Shown here one piece after another: positions 34,425 to 43,503 of a stretch of 51,627 bases of DNA; positions within the stretch are counted from its first letter, which is position 1, and the number at the start of each line of letters is the position of its first letter. A model generated the notes under the pieces. The model worked only from the letters and a program-made list of their open reading frames with translations. It did no database searches and had not been told where the DNA came from. The translations under genes were made by a program, and so were the position numbers. Origin of the DNA: Ectocarpus siliculosus (Eukaryota > Sar > Phaeophyceae > Ectocarpales > Ectocarpaceae); NCBI GenBank assembly GCA_000310025.1, contig FN648075.1, positions 361,516 to 413,142 of the forward strand, in the 5' to 3' direction.

Positions 34425-36091
34425 AAAAGACTGCGTACTCGTTGAAGGGCGTTGCCCAACAAATTGAGGCCACGCCATCGAGAGGTGTATTGAGCGTCAG
34501 GATCATCGGCTTGAAGGCCAATGCCGCAAATACGGTCGTAGGGACTAGCTTCGGCAAGGATTTTGTCGCCAGATCCGAGAAGATGCTCGCACAACTCGGA
34601 GTTTTGACTAAATTTTGCGTAAGAGCCAGTGAGCACAATATTTTCGCGCTCGCGTTCCCAAAGAAGTGGGTCGAAACCACGGGACACCGCGGCCAAACTT
34701 CTTGTGCAAGGCAGGATCGGACACGCGCATGATGTGCTGTAAAGCGCCATGGTCGTCGAAAAGACGAGCTTTTTCCGCAGCGAAAAACTGCTCAGCACAC
34801 GAGTATACCACTCCATCGACCACAAAAGTCGACGGTGTCCACTGGGAAAAGGGAGAGAGGGGCTGCCAAAAGAATACCATGTCAGGAGTACAATACTCGT
34901 TAGACGGGTCGAAGACAGCGGGAACTGCAGGAGTCGAAACACCTGGAGCGCGATCAGCCGAAGCTGAGGTGGCAGCCGAAGCTGGTGTAGCCGAAGCGGA
35001 GGCAGCCGAAACGCCCGTATCGTAATTGACGGCATGGACGTCCATGGGGACAGTCTCGGGTATGTCAGAGACCGGCGAAGAATCGACGGGAGCCGAATTG
35101 TTCGCAATAATTGGGCCAGCGACATCACGCTGAGTGCGCCCCAATTCTAAACCTGAAGAAACGCCTCGTAAGGTGTCATTGAACAGGCCGCTTTCGCTAG
35201 GAATGGCCGCCAAGGCCGGGTCGGTTAAAGAACCAAACCGGGGCTTGGTGCTCCTGGCCATTCCTCCGTGACAAGGTGCGCGAGACCGCCGGCTGTTCGG
35301 AGGTCACTACAGGAGGGTCCTCCCGAAGCGGTGGTGTCAACACTGTCGGCGTCGGTCGCGGCGGCCTGGGATGGGGCGCCGGGGGGCGAGCGTGCGTCGG
35401 AAGAGATGGAGCGCTCGAAAACGATCCATGGTCGAAATATCTCGTGGCGGAATCTGATGGTGTTCGGCGGTCAGGACCAAGAGAGAGAACAATGTCATTC
35501 GAAGCCAGGCGAATTTGACCCTGCAACTTGCCGGTTGGAACCAGTTAAGTTAGCTACCGGTGCAACAATCGAGGGCGAACCCTCAACGGAAGCGAGCACA
35601 GACGAGTTGAGCGTATCCAAAGATTCACCCGAGGTAACCAATTCAGGCGATTCCTCTTCGATCGTCCAAAGCGCATGGCTACGGCCGGTCTGATCTGCAG
35701 ACGACGGGGGGAGCGAACGAGCAGTGCCCGACAAACGAGCGGTACTCGATGGCCCCGAAGGTCCTACGAATCTGTTCCCGCACCTAAAGACAGCACTCGC
35801 GCCAGACTGGTTAGTTTCTGACGGAGCGCCAGCCCGAAGAGGCAGAGACGCAGAGGTGGCAGACGATGAGTGCGATGACGAAGGTGGCACGAGAGCATGT
35901 GTCTGGATACCGACCTGATCAACACTAGGGGAAACAACGGATACCGAAGTATGGTTGTTATTGTGCGGCACCGAAGTACCAGAAGGGATAACATTCACCG
36001 AAGTGAGGTTATCGTTGCGTAGGACCGAAGTGCTAGAGGCAACAGTGTGTGACGGCGCGACAGATACCGAAGTATATTGTCGTTGTTGCAT
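34425..36091 (-). pseudogene. NADAR (DUF1768/YbiA-like) domain in the Gypsy polyprotein, with Ser/Thr-rich spacer
   Basis: After a low-complexity spacer (36091-34890, TSVSVxPS-like motifs), the frame starting at 35261 contains MVFFWQPLSPFSQWTPSTF, VVDGVVYSCAEQFFAAEKAR and LFDDHGALQHIM. Near 34680 the match moves by one frame and continues with GFDPLLWERERENIVLTG, AKFSQNSELCEHLLGSGDK, ILAEASPYDRICGIGL and SRWRGLNLLGNAL, reaching about 34425. These blocks are the whole NADAR domain from its FW-x-SxFSxW start to the DRIxGIGL and WRGxNxLG end. The family cleaves N-glycosidic bonds of ribose-containing substrates; members are reported to act on riboflavin intermediates and to remove ADP-ribose from guanine. 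The one-base disruption near 34680 suggests this copy is inactive or misassembled. Confidence 0.85.
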
Positions 36092-37996
36092 AAAACCGAA
36101 GTATTAGGGGCAACAGAGCGTGACACACGAGCGTCTTGTGATGAATGAGACGAAGTCCCCGAAGATGCTGAAGGCGGTCCGGGGGAAGTAGGCGAACCAC
36201 CACCGATGAGTCATCCGCTGCGAGAACGGCCACCATTTTGGAAGTTGCCAGGTTGACGGGCATTGTGATTGGTCGAAACCATGATGCCAGACGAAGGACC
36301 GCTGTGTGCATGTGTTGGTGGTTGATAGAGGGACAGAGCACCAGTGTGGTTGGTGTTGATCGAAGGGTGTTGCTGAGGGTGAGAGTTACTCGCAGAATTT
36401 CCTGGGGCATACCCACTGTTGTGCGATTGTGTCTGATGAGTGTGAGGGGAACTACCACCGTCGGAACGGCGATTACCGGCGTGGTTTCGACGCTGAGAGG
36501 ACGAAGAGGAAGAGCGCTGGTGGCGTCTACCCTAATTGTTTTGGCGGTTGTCCGCACGTTTTCGGCGAAAAGACCGCATACGGCCTTGCCAACGTCTAAA
36601 AGCAGCAGAATCGTCATTGAGGAGGCCCAACTCTGGGTTCAACAACCCACTAGAATTCGTGAACGGTGCAACGCATTGCTTCATGGAATGCTCTTCATCC
36701 GAGCAGTTCAGACAGCGATTCCTGTTTTCGCGGAAGGCTTGCGAGCGAGCCTCTTGTGTCAACAAAGGAGTCCACAAAAAAGGATCATCCGTGTTACGAA
36801 AACTAGAAGTGAGAGCGTATACATCAGACCAATCGGCTTGCAAGGCAGGCCAAGAATTATAGTTACGTGTGAAAGGGTCGGCATCGTGCGATTGTACCGG
36901 CAAAACTACAGGGTGCTGAGCAGAACCTGGTGCCCACTGGCCCGAAGGCGCGGGGGCGCGGTGTTGGGACCGCCGAGGCTGCGAGGAGCCACGCGTCGAA
37001 GACAACGAAAAATAAGATGAACCGACGATAGCCGGGGTTTTATTTGTCGCTAGAGGCGCGAACGCCTCCCACATATCCGCAATCGACGCAAAGGGAGTGA
37101 CGGCCGTGGCCAGAGCACCCGGGTACAAAATCGGAGACAAACTCGGAAACTGCTTGCAGACCGAATGCCGCACTATTTCTAGAACCATGGATACGCTAGG
37201 GGCCAAAGTACGCTCAGAGCCAGTCACAGACGAAACCAACAAATGGAAAGCACGAAGGTAATCCGCGAAAGAAGTACCATCTGCTACGCCAAATTGTTGT
37301 AGCCGCAAAAACGACTCTTGACGGTCGCCGACATCAAATTGCTCTGCAAGATGACGCAACAGCAACTGAAAAGCTTCTGGTCCAGTGGCGCCGCCGTCCA
37401 AGCTTCTCTTCACCTGCTGAAAGTAATTAGTGATGGAGAGGACGAGATCGGCAGTAGAGGGCTTGTCAGGGGTGATTGCACTCAAAAGTTTGTTTTCGAG
37501 GGGTCGTTCCCACCCACGCACGAAATCGGCACCGTGCAACCCATCACTCTGCTCATCACACAACAACAAAATATCGGATAAAGCCGTACGTGTTGTGCGA
37601 AGAAGCTGTTGATAGCCATCGCCCGGCAACAGAGTTGCAGGAAAGGGCATGGTAGCGACACTCTCGACTTTTTTCAAGTTGAGGGTGATGTACGCGCGTT
37701 TCACTGTGGTGACATGAACCGCGCGTGCATGAGCATCGGTCGCATCAATCGTGGCTTGGCGAGCATGTGCGATATTTGAAGAAAGTGGCAAAACACGATC
37801 ATCAACAACAACGGGGGGTGTGACAGCAGCTACCGAAGCAGCAGGGGGAGCATAGTCCGAAGACAACACAACATGCGGAACACCCGGCATAGGTGGTACA
37901 AACGCCGAGGGGGGGGTTGGGGTTCGAAAACCCAGGGTTCTGCACAATGCCTGAATCTACAGCATGGTGAGCGGTAGAAAAAACAGGGGGTGCAGC

Positions 37997-38084
37997 AGTT
38001 TCCGAAGAAACGGGGGGGGGCGAAGCCGGAAGGTTCGAAAACGCAACACGAGTTTCCGAAGAAACGGGGGGGGGCGAAGCCGGA
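37997..38084. repeat. Duplicated ~34-bp segment with 9-G runs
   Basis: Two copies, at about 37997-38031 and 38051-38084, each read GTTTCCGAAGAAAC followed by nine G and CGAAGCCGGA. They lie within gag and encode repeated ASPPPVSSET on the minus strand. Confidence 0.85.
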
Positions 38085-39319
38085 GGAACAAAATCATCAC
38101 GCGAAAAGAAACGAGCACCCGAAGTCGCGTCCATAAGAGACGGAACTACTTGCCTTTGGCGGCCCGAATTGCGGGACAAGCTGGTGTCCGAGTCCGACCC
38201 GGTCCCGCTCTTGCTCTTGGAGCCACGAGCGCCATCCCCGCCACGCTTGGCTACCTTTCTCTCCCGGCTACCACCCACCGAAGAGGACGAAGGCGCCGGG
38301 GGTCGACGAGATGCTCCGGCCGAGCTCCAGCCAAACTCCTCTCCCGAGCTACCAGGACCACTCTCCCGACTCGAACGCGACGGTTGCGCCTGCTTGACAC
38401 GACCCGGCGCCGGCTGCTGGAACCCATAGGAGGCCTCCGAAGACGGGCCGCTGCAGCCAGGGTACACCACGGGAGCAGTGGCGCGGGCGTTGGCCGTCCG
38501 CATCCCAGCGAGGAAACGGCCGGCCAGATCCCGAAGATCCGGACGGGAGGCGTTAGCCACATCCACCGCCTCCTGTATGGTGGCGGCCGCCGGCAACGCG
38601 ATGGCCACTTCCGTGGCCAAGTCCCTGACCGATTGGCTATCCCCAGGAAGGAAGTTGAACTGCTGATATTGTGCCACATCAGCTAGCTTGGCCGGGGTGA
38701 ACCTGAAATCACCAGACTCGAACGTGATAGGGCCACGTCGCGACGACGAGGAGCGGGTGACCGGGCTTGTCGAAGCTGCAGCCGCATACGTTCGAGACGA
38801 AGCGGCAGAGGTGGTCGGTGCAGAAGCAGCTCGCCCGCCTGCTCCCGAGACGCGGGACGACCGCTCCTCACGTTCGCGGAGGTCCTGCTCACGCCGTTTT
38901 CCGGCCTTGCGGCCCGCTTCGACAAGCGCAGTCCTCCTGGCGCCGGTCTGCAGTCAGGGTGGCGGCCAGTTGACTCCGCTGATGTTCGCATTTCTTTTGA
39001 AGCGCCTCGAGATCGATGATTTGCTTCGCGTTAGAAGCGCGCGTCGCTCGGAGGAGCCTGAGCTCCTCCTCTCGGGCGGAAGGAACTCCTCGTCGGCGAG
39101 GTCGTCCTGTGCTTGTCTAGCGGCCGCTCGGTCGGCATCGACGGCGGCGCCGCTCGCCATGCGAACGGCGTCGTCCATGCGGTCGAGCGCGCATCCGCGG
39201 ACATAACGTCCCACAGGGCTTCGGGGACCCACCGCGGGCAGGAGAGAGGTGCAGCCGTGGCCGGAGCCGTGGCCGAAGCCGTGGCCGAAGCCGGGGGTAC
39301 TGCCGAAGCAGGGGTGGCG

Positions 39320-39427
39320 GCCGAAGCCGAGGGCGCCGCCGAAGCAGCGGTGGTGGCCGAAGCCGAGGGTGCCGCCGAAGCAGCGGTGGTGGCCGAAGCC
39401 GAGGGTGCCGCCGAAGCAGCGGTGGTG
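39320..39427. repeat. Three tandem 36-bp repeats in Gypsy gag
   Basis: Near-identical units start at 39320, 39356 and 39392, with a partial fourth at 39428. On the coding (minus) strand each gives 12 residues of the form ATTAASAAPSAS. The period is a multiple of three, so expansion keeps the frame. Confidence 0.9.
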
Positions 39428-41309
39428 GCCGAAGTCGCAGACGCCGCGGGGGGTAGAACCATCTGGACAGGCTCGGCCGGCCGGCCGGTAACTGCAGACC
39501 TTGCTCCGCCACCGGTGGTGGAGTCCCGAAGCGCAGTTGTCGACATCCCAGCAGAAGACGCCGCCTCGGGCTTGACGGTAGGGGAGGTGGCCACCATTGT
39601 AGTACGGCGTAGGATGTCGTAGAGTTGGCTGTTACGGCGCTCTGCGATTTCAAGACGGAACAAGGCATCAGCCGTAGCAGCACGTTCATGCAATGAGGAA
39701 AGCATGGGGGCGGGTGGGGGCACCATGTTAGAAAAAATGAAAGGTGCAGCGGCAGAGGGCACTGCGGAAACAACCGAAGCCGCAGCTAGAGGCGCCGAAG
39801 CAGAAGCTAGCATGGCAAAATCAGTCGAAACTGTAGGCTCGAAACCCGCCGTGGGAACACGTGAATCCGTGAAAAATGCGGGCAGAGGCGCATCTATGGG
39901 CAGAGAAACAGCGGTGTGTACAGCAGTCGAAGCAGCCGGCACAGGGCCCTGTATGATGATAGTGGGGGCGGGGAAGGGAACAGACGACACTGTACGCAGA
40001 GTCGAAACGGTACGCAGAGGCGGAGCTGCAGGAATAATAGCATCGCCAGCAGTCGAAACTGCGGGTAGAGGCGGGGCTAACGGAATGGGCAAAGGTACAC
40101 GTGCAGCAGTCGAAACCGCAGAAACAGATGCACCGGTAGTGGGAACATGAAAGGCATGTGGGGGGGCAGACGGCACAGTACGCAGCGTCGAAACCGCACG
40201 CAAAGGTGGGGCTACAGAGGCAAAAGCACCGCGAACAGTCGAAACTGTGGGTAGAGGCGGAGCTAAGGGAATGGGGGCAAATACACCTGCAGCAGTCGAG
40301 ACCGCAGAAACAGGCATATCAGAAGCAGTCGAAACCGCATATGTAGTCGATACTACTGAAGCTAAAGCATTGGAGGCAAACGAAATTGCCTGTGTGGACG
40401 AAACCACGGAATCAAATGCATGGGAAGCGACCGGGGTAGCCGAAGCTACGGTGGGGAGTGTACCAGAGACGATCGAAATCACCCTTGTAGTCGAAACTAC
40501 GGGAACAGACGGATGTGATGCGGCGGAATCTGCAAACGGTGATGTCACTGAAGCAGATGCACGGCGGTCACGAAGCCGTTGAGCGCGAGCCGCTGCTTGT
40601 ACACGACCGCTACGAGAAGAAAAAGGGGGAATCGCCGGCACTGTATAGTCAAATTGCAACGTGCTGCGAGAAGCCGAGCGACTGGACAAGCGCGGTACTA
40701 CAGGACCAGCAACACGGTCGAAACCGATGTCGGTCCCAAGAGCAGAGTGCTCAACGGTGGATGGGGCGAGAGGAAAATTCGAGTCGACATGTGGTTCACG
40801 AGAGAATTCAGAAAGCTCATCACCAGCAGCCGTCGAGACGGACTGCTGTTGAGTACACCCAAAGGCACAGAGGCAGAAACCGAAGTTCCAGGTGTGGGTG
40901 CTGGCGGTTTGAGGACAGCACCCACGGGGTTTGCGTCGTCCGAAGCCGGCGAGGCGAACCTCTTCCTTGTGTGTTGAGCGCGAAGCCCTGACAAACGAGC
41001 GGCTTCGGCAACAGGGTCAGCGGCGCGAGCACTGTCCGAAGACAGCAGCAGTTGTGTGGTCTGACGACCAGCTGCTGGGGACCCGAAGGTCGCTACGCGG
41101 GGCGACGACACTGGTGAACGCGAACGTTCCGAATGCTCAGGACTGGCCGAAGCAGAGTCCGAAGAGCCGACGCTAGGTTGAGACATACCGATAAGCGAGG
41201 CGAAGCTAAGCTGTGGTTGGTACGAGAGCGCAAAAAACTGCAGCAGCACCCTAAAGCACCACACCGTGCCAAGACACACAACCAACCCAGACAACACCGT
41301 ACGAATAAG

Positions 41310-41321
41310 CCGACAACGCCA
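41310..41321 (-). other. Primer-binding site of the Gypsy element
   Basis: Two bases inside the 5' LTR the sense strand reads TGGCGTTGTCGG, starting with TGG as expected for pairing to a tRNA 3' CCA end. The matching tRNA would end in CCGACAACGCCA. The tRNA identity was not determined. Confidence 0.75.
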
Positions 41322-41323
41322 AG

Positions 41324-41592
41324 TGTGGTGGTATGCACGCGTGATGAAGTCTGGTTGACCCGTGAAGAAGAACTCACTTGTTGTTACTCTTGTAGAACAG
41401 CAGCAGCAGTAGCTGTTGCCTTGGGTATCGGTAGGAATGACACCAAGGGGCGCAGGATCCTCAATACAAGCAGGGCGGGCTACTAGATCCTGTCCCCTGT
41501 TTTATCCTTCCGCGGGGAGTTACATCTCTCTGCGCCTTCTAGAAGGAACCATTCTCTTCTTTGTTCCGTCTACACATCTGAATCCTGTAACA
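41324..41592 (-). repeat. Gypsy 5' LTR
   Basis: In the sense direction it begins TGTTACAGGATTCAGATGTG and ends CCACCACA. It is the partner of 27653-27920, with scattered differences. It should carry the element's promoter and transcription start. Confidence 0.9.
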
Positions 41593-41604
41593 GTTTACAT
41601 CGCG

Positions 41605-41932
41605 TCCATGGAAGTGAGATCACGGACTTCCATGAAAGCTCTTTGGAATGGCATGAGGTAGCTTCCATGGAAGTCCACAATGGTTTACATCGCTTCCATG
41701 GAAGTCGTCGACGGACATTTATTTCCATGGAAGTCATCGAACGAGCTTCCATGGAAGTATATTGCGTCCATCCAACTTCCATGGAAGTAACCTCCGCAAG
41801 ACTTCCATGGAAGCTGTCGAAAAAGTCTGCGCGTGCTTCCATGGAAGTCTTGCCATCTTCGACCAGCTTCCGTGGAAGTTGATTTCCACCGCTGTCACCA
41901 TGAAACTTCTTGAAGTCAGCTTCCATGAAAGT
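41605..41932. repeat. Cluster of ~11 copies of the palindrome ACTTCCATGGAAGT
   Basis: Full or near copies begin at about 41605, 41626, 41661, 41692, 41721, 41745, 41775, 41801, 41835, 41866 and 41919, spaced 21-53 bp and mostly 24-35 bp. The core CTTCCATGGAAG is self-complementary and the sequences between copies differ. A longer shared block, GTTTACATCGC plus the palindrome, occurs at 41593 and 41683. The cluster starts 13 bp outside the Gypsy 5' LTR. Reading frames through it on both strands show repeated SMEV or FHGS residues, an effect of the repeat and not evidence for a protein. Confidence 0.95.
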
Positions 41933-42721
41933 GTTTCTGCTCGACGCCACGCCTTATTATGTGGTAGACATTTTCGGCCGGCCCGGTATCCATGGGAAAA
42001 TCAGGAAATTTTCCACGCAAGTACTTCACGTCCCGCCAGTTTCCATGTCGACATCATCTCCGAAGACTCTTGAGTATATTATTACGGTGCAGGGTGTGCA
42101 CGTCGCTCTCTCTGTGATGTCGAGATCAGCTTTGATGAGTCGTGATACCTGGATGTTGCTGGCTCTGCACCTCCACGGCATCTGGCAATAGGTGGCATTC
42201 GTCCCATATTGGTGTGGGGTGAACCGCCTTTTAGGTGAAAGTGGAGGAAGCGCGAGGTGAAGTGGTGGAAGTGGTGGAACTATTGGAAGTCAACTAGCTT
42301 CCTCTGAAAAGTGGGAACAGTTGGTGTTTGTCAATAGTGTCATGTGGAACGCCTTAGGTCGAAGTCATGGCAGCGCCTGTCTGTGTAAATTATCTGGATA
42401 TCGTGGAAGTGAAACAACTCTTCCATGTAAACTCGCCTACGGAGGAACTTCCCTTATAGTCTCAGGTGGAGAGCTTTTGGTGGAAGTCGCGGCAGCGCTT
42501 GGCGAAACAGCACGGAAGACTTAACCACTGAAGACTGGCGGTGCCCGCGTTATTTTATTCACCACCTGTAATCGGCATCATTGTAACGGCTCCACGTATG
42601 ACCGTCCACGGCCTCCTTCGGTACACAGTCGACACCAGACAGTACTCGTGTTCCGTACCTACCTGTCGTATCCGCCCCCGCTTAGTTGGATTCGGGCTCC
42701 AACACAATCTTATATATGGAT
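41933..42721. other. Non-coding region between palindrome clusters
   Basis: No gene was seen. Loose half-sites related to the clusters occur (TGGAAGT at about 42256-42300, 42404-42440 and 42479-42490), some within longer GTGGAAGTGGTGGAA-like runs. These may be decayed copies of the same repeat. Confidence 0.4.
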
Positions 42722-42964
42722 TCACTGTTATAAAAGTGAATAATTTGACTGTTATAACATGTTATAACAGTCGGCTCACTCCAATAACAGTCATCGTTGT
42801 TTCACTGTTATGACAGTCAGTTTACTCACTTTCATAAGAGTCAGCTGACTCTTATGAAAGTGAGGTGTCAGTTCACACACTGATATAACAGTCAGCTGAC
42901 TCTTATGAAAGTGAGGTGGGTGCACATTACTAACAGTCAGTTTGGGGACTTTATAAAAGTGAAA
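42722..42964. repeat. Second palindrome cluster (ACTGTTATAACAGT / ACTTTCATAAGAGT types)
   Basis: Copies include ACTGTTATAAAAGT (42724-42737), a perfect 24-bp palindrome at 42748-42771 built from two ACTGTTATAACA arms, ACTGTTATGACAGT (42804-42817), and a perfect 40-bp palindrome at 42825-42864 centred on CAGCTG with ACTCTTATGAAAGT arms. Part of the last unit recurs at 42888-42916 (ACAGTCAGCTGACTCTTATG and on to GTGAGGTG). Single half-sites occur at 42783 and 42931. The region is AT-rich and has no gene. Confidence 0.93.
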
Positions 42965-43503
42965 CGACTGTCGTGCAAGTCACCTTTAACGCTTGCTTTT
43001 ATGTGCAAAAGCAGGGGGGCGGGCTGTTTGCATATTTTTGTTTTTCTATTTGATTCTTCACCAACGGCAGAAACTTCTCCAACGGTAGAAACACGGATGT
43101 CGTGTAGGCGAGTGCGCTCCCTATCGTTTAGTGGATGTCGGATAGTATATTTGGAGGAAGGATCCGACGTGTCGTAGTGACTGTACTCGTGGTTGGTGCC
43201 CTTTTATTTAGAGGTTTGTGTTGCTTGTATTTTGGGGCATTGAAAGAACACCGTGTGTCATGCGATCTGCGGTTAAAGTTGTTCGTGTGTGCATGAGCGG
43301 ATGAGAATATTCCAACGGGACTGTAGGAATTGGCTAGGCAGATAGGAATTGATAGTCCCCTGGGTTGGTTTCAGGGTTGATCCACGGGGCTCGACCCTGC
43401 GGGATGTCGTGGCACTCTCTCTCTCCCGCCGCGTCCTGATCGTGTCTGCTGTCCTAAATACAAGTGATACCATCATCTTCAACACACTTACAAGGGTATA
43501 CTA
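42965..43503. other. Region upstream of the second Copia gag
   Basis: No gene was recognised. It could contain a 5' LTR of the degraded Copia element whose gag starts at 43544, but no matching 3' copy was found downstream, so an LTR is not claimed. Confidence 0.35.

Larger units (their letters stand above)
36532..41186 (-). pseudogene. Gypsy gag, very long, Ser/Ala/Pro-rich, several frameshifts
   Basis: A likely start is ATG 41186-41184 (MSQPSVGSSDSASASPEH). The protein continues through shifted frames: to about 40860, then 40689-39031, then about 39230-38700 (charged, coiled-coil-like: DLADEEFLPPER; KSSISRRFKRN), then 38677-37802, then 37947-36532. The middle has VST-type motifs every 15-25 residues and three tandem 36-bp repeats. 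The conserved capsid-like part is in the last segment (WERPLENKLLSAITPDKPS; EAFQLLLRHLAEQFDVGDRQ; TSFADYLRAFHLLV). It is followed by one zinc knuckle, CLNCSDEEHSMKQC (CX2CX4HX4C). The frame changes are probably mutations of an old copy. Confidence 0.8.
27653..41592 (-). mobile_element. Ty3/Gypsy chromovirus-like retrotransposon carrying a NADAR domain, 13.9 kb
   Basis: Two LTRs of about 268 bp (27653-27920 and 41324-41592) bracket a minus-strand element with the Gypsy order: gag, NADAR, protease, RT, RNase H, integrase, chromodomain, Tudor-like tail. A primer-binding site adjoins the right (5') LTR. The LTRs differ by scattered substitutions and small indels (roughly 7-8% by eye), and many reading frames are broken, so the insertion is old. 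At nearly 14 kb it is much longer than typical Gypsy elements. The excess lies in Ser/Thr/Pro/Ala-rich low-complexity protein in gag, before NADAR and after RNase H. Confidence 0.93.

Noticed and set aside
27641-41605. Target-site duplication of the Gypsy element
   Set aside because: The 4-6 bases outside the two LTRs do not match.
41605-41932. CRISPR-like array
   Set aside because: Units are palindromes of about 14 bp with irregular 21-53 bp spacing, no cas genes, in a eukaryotic genome.
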